Source of the DNA: [Mycobacterium] crassicus
GTDB lineage: Bacteria; Actinomycetota; Actinomycetes; Mycobacteriales; Mycobacteriaceae
Direction: 5' to 3'
DNA: 64,000 bases
Assembly: GCF_020181615.1 (NCBI RefSeq)
Contig: NZ_CP084029.1
Location: forward strand, 4,217,625-4,281,624
The translations under genes and the position numbers were made by a program. Shown here in pieces: positions 9,105 to 19,428 of the stretch (position 1 is the stretch's first letter; every line of letters starts with the position of its first letter). The notes beneath the pieces are model-generated. The model ran no database searches. It was not told the origin of the DNA and saw only the letters and a list, made by a program, of their open reading frames with translations.

Positions 9105-10267
9105 CCCAGGATCAGACCCGACGTCGGAACGCCGGTGCCGGCCGTGACCAGCACATGCTCCACACCGGGCACCTGGTTGACCGACGTGCCGCGCAGCTGA
9201 CGCACGCCTTCGGCGATCCCGTTCATTCCGTGCACGTAAGCCTCACCGAGCTGGCCGCCATGGGTGTTGATCGGCAGCCGGCCACCGAGCTCGATGGCCC
9301 CGCCCGCGATGAAGTCCTTGGCCTCGCCGGGACCGCAGAATCCCAACTCCTCCAACTGGATCAGCGTGTACGGCGTGAAGTGGTCGTAGAGCACCGCGGT
9401 CTGGATGTCGGCGGGCTTCAGACCGGACTGCGCCCACAGCTGCTTGCCCACCAGACCCATCTCGGGCAGCCCGAGCTCCTCCCGGTAGTAGGAGTACATG
9501 GTGAACTGGTCGGTCCCGGCCCCCTGGGCGGCCGCCTCGATGATCGCCGGGCGGTGCTTGAGATCGCGCGCTCGCTCGGGGGTGGTGACCACGATCGCCA
9601 CCCCGCCGTCGGTCTCCTGGCAGCAGTCAAGCAACCGCAAGGGCTCGGCGATCCACCGTGAGTTCTGGTGATCCTCAATGGTGATCGGTTTGCCGTAGAA
9701 GTGCGCCTTGGGATTGGTCGCCGCGTGCTTGCGGTCAGCCACCGAAACCACACCGAAATCGGCACTGGTGGCGCCGTATTCATGCATGTACCGCCTGGCG
9801 ACCATCGCCACCGAAGCAGCCGGAGTGCTCAGGCCGTGCGGGTAGGACCAGCTGTACTCGACGCCGCGGGAGTCGGCGTTGACCGTCAGCCCGGTCATCA
9901 CCTGGCCGAACCGGAACTCCGAGCGCTCGTTGAAGGCGCGGTAGGCCACCACGACTTCGGCGACGCCGGTTGCCACCGCAAGGGCTGCCTGCTGCACCGT
10001 TGCCGCGGCCGCACCGCCGCCGTAGCCGATCTGGGAGAAGAACTTCAGCTCGCCGATCCCGGTGGCACGCGCGACGGCGGTCTCCAGGTTGGAGTCCATC
10101 GTGAAGGTGACCAGACCGTCGACATCGGACGGCTTCAGTCCGGCGTCGTCGAGGGCGTCGAGCACTGCCTCGGCGGCCAGCCGCAGTTCGCTGCGCCCTG
10201 ATTCCTTGGAGAAGTCGGTCGCCCCGATACCGGCGATCGCGGACTGTGCTGAAAGCATGCCTGGCAT
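9101..10267 (-). CDS. ltp2: Steroid side-chain retro-aldolase Ltp2
   Basis: Thiolase-fold enzyme of the SCP-x/lipid-transfer group that performs the final retro-aldol cleavage of the C17 side chain, releasing propionyl-CoA and the androstenedione-type core. It works in a complex with ChsH1-ChsH2. About 388 residues. The thiolase nucleophile Cys is not present, while the C-terminal NTHGGQLGEAYVHGMNG segment is conserved. ATG 10267 overlaps the chsH1 stop by 1 base and has GGGGAG 5 bases upstream; TTG 10270 and ATG 10258 are alternatives. It is the last gene of the side-chain operon. Confidence 0.93.
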   Translation of the reverse strand: MPGMLSAQSAIAGIGATDFSKESGRSELRLAAEAVLDALDDAGLKPSDVDGLVTFTMDSNLETAVARATGIGELKFFSQIGYGGGAAAATVQQAALAVATGVAEVVVAYRAFNERSEFRFGQVMTGLTVNADSRGVEYSWSYPHGLSTPAASVAMVARRYMHEYGATSADFGVVSVADRKHAATNPKAHFYGKPITIEDHQNSRWIAEPLRLLDCCQETDGGVAIVVTTPERARDLKHRPAIIEAAAQGAGTDQFTMYSYYREELGLPEMGLVGKQLWAQSGLKPADIQTAVLYDHFTPYTLIQLEELGFCGPGEAKDFIAGGAIELGGRLPINTHGGQLGEAYVHGMNGIAEGVRQLRGTSVNQVPGVEHVLVTAGTGVPTSGLILG

Positions 10268-10668
10268 CAACGCTCCCCGATGGTCAGTGTGGCAGTGGCG
10301 ATCACGTGGTCACCAAGACTGTTGTTGCCGATCACCTTGACCGTGACGAGGCCATCCTCGACGGCAGTGACCTCACCGCTGAAGGTGACGGTGTCGTAGG
10401 CGTACCACGGCACGCCCAGCCGCAATCCGATCGAGCGGATCACCGCATTCGATCCGGCCCAGTCGGTGATGTAGCGCTGCACCAGGCCGGTGTCGGTGAG
10501 GATGTTGACGAAGATGTCCTTGGATCCCTTGGCCTGAGCCTTGTCCCGATCGTGGTGCACGTCCTGGTAGTCGCGGGTGGCGATGGCCGTGGACACGATG
10601 AACGTCGGATCGCCGTAGATCGCCAATTCGGGCAGCTTGGTGCCCACTTCGATGTTCGAAACGCTCAC
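10267..10668 (-). CDS. chsH1: MaoC-like hydratase subunit ChsH1
   Basis: Small hot-dog subunit (133 residues) of the heteromeric enoyl-CoA hydratase acting on the 3-carbon steroid side-chain CoA ester. The catalytic motif DYQDVHHDRD, with its Asp/His pair, lies near residue 35. The start is GTG 10668 in a GTGA overlap with the chsH2 stop; an upstream in-frame ATG at 10698 lies inside chsH2 and is unlikely. Close coupling to chsH2 fits a 1:1 complex. Confidence 0.92.
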   Translation of the reverse strand: MSVSNIEVGTKLPELAIYGDPTFIVSTAIATRDYQDVHHDRDKAQAKGSKDIFVNILTDTGLVQRYITDWAGSNAVIRSIGLRLGVPWYAYDTVTFSGEVTAVEDGLVTVKVIGNNSLGDHVIATATLTIGER

Positions 10669-11615
10669 GCCTCCACCTCCCAGGCATACAGGGTCCACGC
10701 CGGACCGGCATCACTGGCGGGGAAGTCGAGATAGGTTGCCCGAACGGGCATTCCGATCTTCACCGCGGCAGCGTCGACGCCGCGCAGCTCACCGAGCATC
10801 CGTACGCCCTCCTCGAGTTCGACCAGGGCGATCACGAACGGCAGGCTGCGGCCCGGCACCTTGGGCGCGTGGTGCACCACGTAACTGAACACCGTGCCCT
10901 TACCCGAGGCGACGACGTAGTCGGTTGTCTCGGTCTTGTCCTTCCAGACCGCCGGGACCGGCGGGTGCTGCAGGCTGCCGTCCGGGCGGCGCTGGATGCG
11001 CAGCTCGTGTTCAGCCACCCCGTCCCAGAAGTACTTCGAATCCCGCGACCACGACGGTCGCATCATCTTGGTGGGGTCCAGATCCTCGGGCGCAGAGACA
11101 GACTCAGCTTTGTCGCCGGGCAGGAACTTCAGGATGCGCCAGATCATATCGGCGACGTTCTCTTCACCGACCCACCAGCTGATCTTCTGGGTGATGAAGT
11201 AGCCCTCCCCCAGACCGGTCGACTTCGGCCCGACCACGTCGGTGATCTCGGCGGTGACGCTGACCTCTTCGCCGGGCTGCAGGTAACGATGATAGGTCTG
11301 CTCGCAGTTGGTCGCGACCACCCCGACATAGCCCGCGCCGTCGAATAATTCGATGATCTTGCCGAGCGGGTCGTCGTCGGGACGCACCCCGCCCAGGCCC
11401 ATCATGGTCCACACCTGGATCATCGCCGGCGGGGCGACGATGCCGGGGTGACCGGCCGCCCGGGCGGCATCCTCATCGACGTAGATCGGGTTGTCGTCGC
11501 CGATCGCGTCCACCCAGTGGCGAATCATCGGCTGATTCACCGGATCCCGACCCACCCGCGGCTTGCTGCGTCCGAACGCCTTCAGTTTCTCGATACCGGC
11601 TGCAAGGTCACTCAT
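10665..11615 (-). CDS. chsH2: ChsH2: MaoC-like plus DUF35 subunit
   Basis: 316-residue partner of ChsH1. An N-terminal hot-dog domain (residues about 1-180, with IRHWVDAIGDDNPIY) is fused to a C-terminal DUF35 OB-fold domain (about 190-316) that in this family docks Ltp2. The canonical zinc-ribbon Cys pairs of DUF35 are not seen: the segment reads ELRIQRRPDGSLQHPPVP with no Cys. It overlaps chsE2 by 4 bases. It acts in hydration and then hand-over of the beta-hydroxyacyl-CoA to the aldolase. Confidence 0.93.
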   Translation of the reverse strand: MSDLAAGIEKLKAFGRSKPRVGRDPVNQPMIRHWVDAIGDDNPIYVDEDAARAAGHPGIVAPPAMIQVWTMMGLGGVRPDDDPLGKIIELFDGAGYVGVVATNCEQTYHRYLQPGEEVSVTAEITDVVGPKSTGLGEGYFITQKISWWVGEENVADMIWRILKFLPGDKAESVSAPEDLDPTKMMRPSWSRDSKYFWDGVAEHELRIQRRPDGSLQHPPVPAVWKDKTETTDYVVASGKGTVFSYVVHHAPKVPGRSLPFVIALVELEEGVRMLGELRGVDAAAVKIGMPVRATYLDFPASDAGPAWTLYAWEVEA

Positions 11616-12775
11616 CGCGGCACCCTCGGAACTTTCAGCCCGGATGCGGCGATCATCTCGCGCATCACTTCGTTGACCCCTCCCCCGAACGTGATGACCA
11701 GGTTGCGCTTGGCTTGAACGTCCAACCAGCGCAACAACTCGGCGGTCGCCGGATCGGCCGGGTTGCCGTAGCAGCCGACGATCTCCTCGGCCAGCCGGCC
11801 GGCGTACTGGATCCGTTCGGTGCCGAACACCTTGGTGGCAGCAGCGTCGGCGACATCGATGATCTCGCCGGCCGCGGCGACCTGCCAGTTCAGCAGCTCG
11901 TTGATTCGGAACATGGCGTGGATCTCGCCGAGGCCGCGCTTGACCGCGTCATGCGAGATCGGCGCGACACCGTCGCTGCCGGGTGTGGCGGCCCAGGCGT
12001 GCACCTTGTCGTAGATGGCGCCGAACCGGCCGGCCGGGCCGAGCATGACCCGCTCGTTGTTGAGCTGGGTGGTGATCAGCTTCCAGCCGCCGTTCTCCTC
12101 GCCAACCAGCATGTCGGCCGGAACCCGCACATCGGTGTAGTAGGTGGCGTTGGTGTGATGCGCACCGTCGGACAGGATCATCGGGGTGAACGAGTACCCC
12201 GGGTCCTTGGTGTCGACGATGAAGATCGAAATCCCCTTGTGCTTCACCGCGTCCGGGTCGGTGCGGGCGGCCAGCCAGATGTAATCGGCATCGTGCGCGC
12301 CGGTGGTGAACACCTTCTGCCCGTTGATGATGTAGTGGTCACCGTCGCGGACCGCGGTGGTCCGCAACGAGGCGAGGTCCGTGCCGGCTTCGGGCTCGGA
12401 GTAGCCGATCGCGAAATGCACTTCGCCGGCCAGGATCGCGGGCAGGAACTTCTTCTTCTGCGCCTCGTTGCCGTACACCTGCAGGGTCGGCCCGACGGTC
12501 TGCAGCGTCACTGCGGGCAGCGGAATGTCGGCGCGCTGCGCCTCGTTGACGAAGATCTGCTGCTCGATCGGGCCGAAGCCCAGTCCGCCGAACTCCTTGG
12601 GCCAGCCCACACCGAGCTTGCCGTCAGCACCCATCCGCCGGATCACCGCCCGGTAGGCGTCATTGTGCCGGTCGCCGGCCATCGACTCGGCCTCGTCCGG
12701 CGAGATCAGGGTGGCGAAGTATTCCCGTAGCTCGGACTGCAGCTTGCGCTGCTCCGGGTTCAGATCGACGAACAT
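11612..12775 (-). CDS. fadE29: Acyl-CoA dehydrogenase FadE29 (ChsE2)
   Basis: 387-residue subunit of the alpha2beta2 acyl-CoA dehydrogenase that dehydrogenates the 3-carbon side-chain steroid CoA. The substrate/FAD region EPEAGTDLASLRT and the C-terminal ACAD helices are clear. It overlaps the end of chsE1 by 16 bases and chsH2 by 4 bases, so the four genes are tightly coupled. Family knowledge places the catalytic Glu and most FAD contacts in this subunit. Confidence 0.93.
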   Translation of the reverse strand: MFVDLNPEQRKLQSELREYFATLISPDEAESMAGDRHNDAYRAVIRRMGADGKLGVGWPKEFGGLGFGPIEQQIFVNEAQRADIPLPAVTLQTVGPTLQVYGNEAQKKKFLPAILAGEVHFAIGYSEPEAGTDLASLRTTAVRDGDHYIINGQKVFTTGAHDADYIWLAARTDPDAVKHKGISIFIVDTKDPGYSFTPMILSDGAHHTNATYYTDVRVPADMLVGEENGGWKLITTQLNNERVMLGPAGRFGAIYDKVHAWAATPGSDGVAPISHDAVKRGLGEIHAMFRINELLNWQVAAAGEIIDVADAAATKVFGTERIQYAGRLAEEIVGCYGNPADPATAELLRWLDVQAKRNLVITFGGGVNEVMREMIAASGLKVPRVPR

Positions 12776-13773
12776 TGCGCTCCAAGGGTTTCGAGGCGAT
12801 TCGACCGTCCGCCGAGCAGGCGGCTCAGGTCCTTGATCGAGGAGTAGTAACGGTCCATCGGATAGTCGATGTCCATACCCATACCGCCGTGCAGGTGATG
12901 GCAGATCTGCATCATCGGCGGCGCCTGCGAGACGATCCAGTACCCGAGCACCGCGAGGTCATCTGTGGCATCGAGGCCGTTGGCCAGCCGCCACGCCACC
13001 GACGTCGCCGCCAGGGTGAGGGTTCGCGAGACGATGTAGACCTCCGACAGCTGCGCGGCCACCGTCTGGAAGGTGGACAGCGGCCGACCGAACTGTTCCC
13101 GGCTGCCGACGTAGTCGGCGGTGAGCCTCAGCGCACCGGCCACCAGACCGGACGCGAAGGAGCCGGCCATGGCCAGCACCAACTGATTCACCCGGTGCAC
13201 GGTCGCGCCGTCAAGTACCTGGTCCACCTCGGCGTCGGTGAAGACCACCACGTACTCGTCGCTGTGGTTGGAGGTCGGGGTCTTGGTCAGTTGCACCCCG
13301 GCGGCCTTGGCCGAGATCACCGCGACACCGGCGTCGGCGGTGACCAGGATCCACTCGGCCTGCTCAGCGTAGGGCACACCGATCTTGGTGCCGGACAACC
13401 GGTTACCTGCCAGGGTGACCCCGGGCTGTTCCGGCAGCGCCACAGCCGGTTCGTCGAGCGCGGCGGTGAGCACCGCACCCTTGGCCACGCCCGCGAGATA
13501 GCGGTCCTGCTGGGCGTCCGAGGCCAGCTCCAGCAGCGGCACCAGCCCGAACCCGAGGGTGGCCAGCGCGGGGCTGATGGTCCCGTGGCGACCGATCTCG
13601 GTGAGCGCCGTGGCCACTTCGGCCAGGCCCACACCGTCGCCGCCAAGCCGCTCCGGCACCGCGAGCGCCGTCACTCCCCCGGCGACCAGCGCTTCCCAGC
13701 TGTTGTCCCGGTCCAGCACCGACGTGACCACGTCGGCGACTGCCTGCTGTTCCGGATCTGGACTGAAGTCCAC
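12760..13773 (-). CDS. fadE28: Acyl-CoA dehydrogenase FadE28 (ChsE1)
   Basis: 337-residue second subunit of the ChsE1-ChsE2 dehydrogenase. It keeps the ACAD C-terminal helices (REQFGRPLSTFQTVAAQLSE and the HHLHGGMGMDIDYPM segment) but has a shortened, less conserved N-terminal half, as usual for this partner. ATG 13773 lies 16 bases after the stop of the upstream P450 gene at 13790-15037. It is needed for complex formation. Confidence 0.93.
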   Translation of the reverse strand: MDFSPDPEQQAVADVVTSVLDRDNSWEALVAGGVTALAVPERLGGDGVGLAEVATALTEIGRHGTISPALATLGFGLVPLLELASDAQQDRYLAGVAKGAVLTAALDEPAVALPEQPGVTLAGNRLSGTKIGVPYAEQAEWILVTADAGVAVISAKAAGVQLTKTPTSNHSDEYVVVFTDAEVDQVLDGATVHRVNQLVLAMAGSFASGLVAGALRLTADYVGSREQFGRPLSTFQTVAAQLSEVYIVSRTLTLAATSVAWRLANGLDATDDLAVLGYWIVSQAPPMMQICHHLHGGMGMDIDYPMDRYYSSIKDLSRLLGGRSNRLETLGAQCSSI

Positions 13774-13789
13774 CCGAATCTCCTTAAAT

Positions 13790-15037
13790 CTAGTGAGCCA
13801 CCGGGCATTTGCCGGTGTAGTCCATCTGCCAATGCTTGATGCCGTTGAGCCACCCAGATCGCAACCGCTCCGGGGCCGCCAGCGGCGCCAGGTCCGGAAC
13901 GTTGTCGGCGACCGCGTTGAAGATCAGGTCGATCGTCAACCGGGCCAGGTGTGTGCCGATGCAGTAGTGCGCACCGGTGCCGCCGAAGCCCACATGCGGG
14001 TTGGGGTCACGCAGGATGTTGAAGCGCTGCGGCTCCTCGAATGCCTCTTCGTCGAAGTTGGCCGAGCGGTAGAACATCACCACCCGCTGGCCCTTCTTGA
14101 TCTGCGCTCCGGACAATTCGTAGTCCTGAAGCGCGGTGCGCTGGAAACAGATAACCGGCGAGGCCCACCGCACGATCTCGTCGGCGGTGGTCTTGGGGCG
14201 CTCGGACTTGAACAGCTCCCACTGCTCGGGGTGCTCGGAGAACGCGATCATGCCGTGCGTGATCGAGTTGCGGGTGGTCTCGTTGCCGGCCACCGCCAGC
14301 ATCACCACGAAAAAGCCGAACTCGTCATCGGAGAGCTTCTCGCCGTCGATATCGGCGTTGATCAGCGTGGTGACGATGTCTTCGCCGGGGTTCTCCGCCT
14401 TGTCCGCGGCCAGTTGCATCGCGTACTGGATCAACGCGACCGACGAGGCCTGCGGGTCGATGTCGGCGTATTCCGGGTCCTCGCTACCGGTCATCTCGTT
14501 GGACCACTGGAACAGCTTGTCCCGGTCCTCCTGCGGCACGCCGAGCAACCCGGCGATCGCCTGCAGAGGCAGCTCGCAGGACACCTGCTCGACGAAGTCA
14601 CCGGTGCCGGCCGCGGCGGCCTCCTTGACGATCGCCTGGGCGCGCTCGTTGAGTTCGTCTTGAAGCCGCCCGATAGCCCTCGGGGTGAAGCCCCGCGAGA
14701 TGATCCGGCGCAGCCGGGTGTGGTGCGGTGCGTCCATGTTGAGCATCACGAACCGCTGAACCTCGATGTTCTCCCGAGCCATGTCGTCGGGGAACCGCGG
14801 GATCACACAGTTCTCGAAACTCGAGAAGACGTCGCTGCGCAGCGACACCTCTTTGACGTCGGCCAGCTTGGTGACGGCCCAGTAGCCGCCGTCATTGAAG
14901 CCGCCACCCTTGCCGGGGGCTTGCTCGATCCAGCAGACCGGGGCCGCGTCGCGCAGCTGCGCGAACTCCTCCTCGGGGATTCCCTCGACGATGACGTCGG
15001 GGTTGAGGAAGTCGAATCCATGGGGAAGCGTGGACAT
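13790..15037 (-). CDS. cyp125: CYP125 steroid C26/C27-monooxygenase (closest to M. tuberculosis CYP125)
   Basis: 415-residue P450. It starts steroid side-chain breakdown by oxidising the terminal methyl to an acid. The heme Cys lies in FGGTGAHYCIG, the I-helix motif is AGNETT, and the C-terminus CPVAH equals what I recall of M. tuberculosis CYP125, as does MLNMDAPHHTRLR. The other two P450s have AGSETT and MLNQDAPRHTRLR. Start ATG 15037 with AAGAAGG upstream; GTG 15049 is an alternative. It lies 32 bases downstream of the third P450 in the same operon. Confidence 0.93.
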   Translation of the reverse strand: MSTLPHGFDFLNPDVIVEGIPEEEFAQLRDAAPVCWIEQAPGKGGGFNDGGYWAVTKLADVKEVSLRSDVFSSFENCVIPRFPDDMARENIEVQRFVMLNMDAPHHTRLRRIISRGFTPRAIGRLQDELNERAQAIVKEAAAAGTGDFVEQVSCELPLQAIAGLLGVPQEDRDKLFQWSNEMTGSEDPEYADIDPQASSVALIQYAMQLAADKAENPGEDIVTTLINADIDGEKLSDDEFGFFVVMLAVAGNETTRNSITHGMIAFSEHPEQWELFKSERPKTTADEIVRWASPVICFQRTALQDYELSGAQIKKGQRVVMFYRSANFDEEAFEEPQRFNILRDPNPHVGFGGTGAHYCIGTHLARLTIDLIFNAVADNVPDLAPLAAPERLRSGWLNGIKHWQMDYTGKCPVAH

Positions 15038-15069
15038 GGCGATACTCACCTTCTTGTTCGTTAGACAGC

Positions 15070-16320
15070 TCAGCGCGCGGCGGACTTGCCGGTGTAATCG
15101 ACCTGCCAATGCTTGATCCCGTTGAGCCACCCCGACCGCAACCGCTCGGGCGCGGCCAGCGGGGTCAGGTCGGGAATCTGGTCGGCGATCGCATTGAACA
15201 TCAAATTGACCGACATCCGCGCCAGGTGGGTGCCGATGCAGTAGTGCGCACCGGTGCCGCCGAAGCCGACGTGCGGGTTGGGGTCGCGCAGGATGTTGAA
15301 CTGCTGCGGCTCGTCGAACACCTCGGGGTCGAAGTTGGCCGACCGATAGAACATCACCACCCGCTGCCCGGCCTTGATCTGCACCCCGGACAGTTCGTAG
15401 TCGCGGGTGGCGGTGCGCTGGAAGGAGGTCACCGGGGTGGCCCAGCGGACCACCTCGTCGGCGGTGGTCTCCGGGCGCTCGGACTTGAACAGCTCCCACT
15501 GGTCCGGGAATTCGGTGAACGCCATCATGCCCTGGGTGATGGAGTTGCGCGTGGTCTCGCTGCCGGCCACCGCCAACAGGATGATGAAGAACCCGAGCTC
15601 GTCGTCGTTGAGCTTCTCGCCGTCGATGTCCGCCTCGATCAGCGTGGTCACGATGTCGTTGCCCGGGTTCTGCCGCTTCATCTCGGCCAACTGCAGCCCG
15701 TAGGCGATGATCTCCATCGACGAGGTCGCCGGGTCGAAGTGGGAATACTCCGGGTCGTCGTACGAGGTCATCTGGTTGGTCCAGTTGAACAGCTTGCCGC
15801 GGTCCTCCTGCGGCACCCCCATCAGACCGGCGATCGCCTGCAGCGGCAGCTCGGAGGCCACCTCCACCACGAAGTCACCGGTGCCCCGGGCCAACGCCTC
15901 CTTGGCGATACCCTGCGCGCGCTGCTGCAGTTCGTCGTGCAGCGGCAGGATGTGGCGCGGGGTGAAGCCGCGCGAGACGATCCGGCGCAGCCGGGTGTGC
16001 CGCGGCGCGTCCTGATTCAGCATCAGCAACCGGCCGACGTCGATGTTCTCCCGCTCGATGTCGTCGTTGTAGCGCGGGATGGCCCCGTTGATCTCGCTGG
16101 AGAAGACATCGTCGAGCCGGGACACCTCTTTGACGTCATGGTGACTGGTGATGGCCCAGTAGCCGCCGTCTTTGAAACCGCCACTCTTGTCGTCCGGCTG
16201 GTCGATCCAGGTGATCGGTGCGCCGGCCCGCAGTTCGGCGAACTCCACGTCCGGGAGCCGCTCGGCGTAGATCGCCGGGTCGGTGAGGTCGAACCCAGGC
16301 GGCAGCTTGACACTCGACAT
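15070..16320 (-). CDS. CYP125-type steroid monooxygenase, first gene of the side-chain operon
   Basis: 416-residue P450 with intact heme loop (FGGTGAHYCIG), AGSETT I-helix and ExxR. It leads the operon P450-cyp125-fadE28-fadE29-chsH2-chsH1-ltp2. ATG 16320 has GGAG 7-8 bases upstream, and the KstR operator ends 16 bases before the start. Sequence and upstream element pair it with the copy at 2688-3935. Tandem CYP125-type genes may differ in sterol preference or act redundantly; that is inference. Confidence 0.9.
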   Translation of the reverse strand: MSSVKLPPGFDLTDPAIYAERLPDVEFAELRAGAPITWIDQPDDKSGGFKDGGYWAITSHHDVKEVSRLDDVFSSEINGAIPRYNDDIERENIDVGRLLMLNQDAPRHTRLRRIVSRGFTPRHILPLHDELQQRAQGIAKEALARGTGDFVVEVASELPLQAIAGLMGVPQEDRGKLFNWTNQMTSYDDPEYSHFDPATSSMEIIAYGLQLAEMKRQNPGNDIVTTLIEADIDGEKLNDDELGFFIILLAVAGSETTRNSITQGMMAFTEFPDQWELFKSERPETTADEVVRWATPVTSFQRTATRDYELSGVQIKAGQRVVMFYRSANFDPEVFDEPQQFNILRDPNPHVGFGGTGAHYCIGTHLARMSVNLMFNAIADQIPDLTPLAAPERLRSGWLNGIKHWQVDYTGKSAAR

Positions 16321-16335
16321 CGGCAGACTCCTAAT

Positions 16336-16349
16336 TGCAACGCGTTCTA
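16336..16349. promoter_or_regulatory. KstR operator for the side-chain operon
   Basis: TGCAACGCGTTCTA fits TnnAACnnGTTCTA and lies immediately next to the 20-base element (16347-16366) shared with the other P450 promoter. It faces leftward toward 16320. Confidence 0.78.
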
Positions 16350-16414
16350 GTAGCAGTAAAACATGGCCTCACCTGAGAACAAAGGCCTCCAGGCATCGTC
16401 GCTTGTCAGACTAA

Positions 16415-18470
<2,056 letters not shown>

Positions 18471-18511
18471 CTCGCCGAACCCCAACGCCGCCATGCCGCA
18501 TGTTGCGGCCG

Positions 18512-18535
18512 ACGGCCGGACGTACGCTTGGCCGT
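18512..18535. promoter_or_regulatory. 24-bp imperfect dyad upstream of the di-iron/reductase pair
   Basis: Arms ACGGCC (18512-18517) and GGCCGT (18530-18535) share one dyad axis with the central CGTACG (18521-18526). It ends 20 bases before the start codon at 18556, in an otherwise featureless 85-base gap. It is a plausible operator for a dimeric repressor. Confidence 0.35.
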
Positions 18536-18555
18536 AACACCAGGAGGTTATGGCG

Positions 18556-19428
18556 ATGGCACACGAGCCGGCCGGTGTGGAGATCCACGCCCGCAACGTG
18601 ACGTTCGACTGGTCGCAGACCCCGCTGCACTGGATCAAGGGTGAACCGGTCGCCTCGGTGGTGACGTGCATGCTGCACCTGCTGCTGCCCGAGGGGGAGC
18701 GGTGGTTCTGCGAGGTGTTCAACGAGGCGCTGCCGTACGTCAAGGACGAGGACCTGGCCCGCACCATGCGCGGCTTCATCGGCCAGGAAGCGATGCACGC
18801 CGAATCGCACGACAAGGCGGTGACCGAATTCCTGGAGGCCCGCGGCATCGACACCGCCCCGGCGCTGCGCCAGTACGAATACTTCTTCCGCCGACTGCTG
18901 GCGCCGCGCAGCCAGCGCTTCGCCCGCACCCGATACAACGACATGGTGCAGCGGCTGTGGCTGATCGCGGCGGTCGAGCACTACACGGCGATCCTCGGTG
19001 ACTTCGTGTTGAACTGCGCCTGGGACGAGTACGACATCGACCCGACGATGGCCGATATCTGTCGCTGGCACGGCGCCGAGGAGATCGAGCACCGCAGCGT
19101 GGCCCACGACGTCGCGAACTACTTCCACCCGGGCTATCTGAACCGCTGCCGCGCCATGGTGGTCGCACTGGTCTACCTGGTCCTGATGATCCACCGCACG
19201 ATCGGTTTCCTATGCCGGTCCGACTCCAGCCTGAACCACTCGTATTTCGGGCTGTGGCGCGAATACCTGCGCGGGTCGCGTCGCAACATCCTGCCCAAGC
19301 TGCGCAACGTGGGTAAATACACGCTGGTCTACTTCAAGCCGTCCTTCCACCCGGACTCGATCGGCTCCACCGCCCAGGCCGTGGCCTACCTGGCCACTTC
19401 ACCGGCGGCGCGGGCGGCGGCGAGTTGA
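18556..19428 (+). CDS. PF10118 'metal-dependent hydrolase', probable ferritin-like di-iron protein
   Basis: 290 residues from ATG 18556 (AGGAGG 8 bases upstream; ATG 18550 is too close to it). The sequence matches the family usually labelled predicted metal-dependent hydrolase. Counting from 18556 I see Glu48, Glu78-x-x-His81, Glu141 and Glu176-x-x-His179. That is the full E...ExxH...E...ExxH ligand set of a four-helix di-iron carboxylate protein with ~30-residue spacing. A hydrophobic stretch lies near residues 200-220. It overlaps the reductase gene by 4 bases. An oxygenase or desaturase role is inferred, not shown. Confidence 0.75.
   Translation: MAHEPAGVEIHARNVTFDWSQTPLHWIKGEPVASVVTCMLHLLLPEGERWFCEVFNEALPYVKDEDLARTMRGFIGQEAMHAESHDKAVTEFLEARGIDTAPALRQYEYFFRRLLAPRSQRFARTRYNDMVQRLWLIAAVEHYTAILGDFVLNCAWDEYDIDPTMADICRWHGAEEIEHRSVAHDVANYFHPGYLNRCRAMVVALVYLVLMIHRTIGFLCRSDSSLNHSYFGLWREYLRGSRRNILPKLRNVGKYTLVYFKPSFHPDSIGSTAQAVAYLATSPAARAAAS

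Noticed and set aside
13790..15499. 569-residue open frame extending the P450 at 13790-15037 upstream
   Set aside because: The added N-terminal part is a shadow of the neighbouring P450 in another frame (Arg/Ala/Pro-rich, no domain); the true start near 15037 has a ribosome site and family N-terminus.
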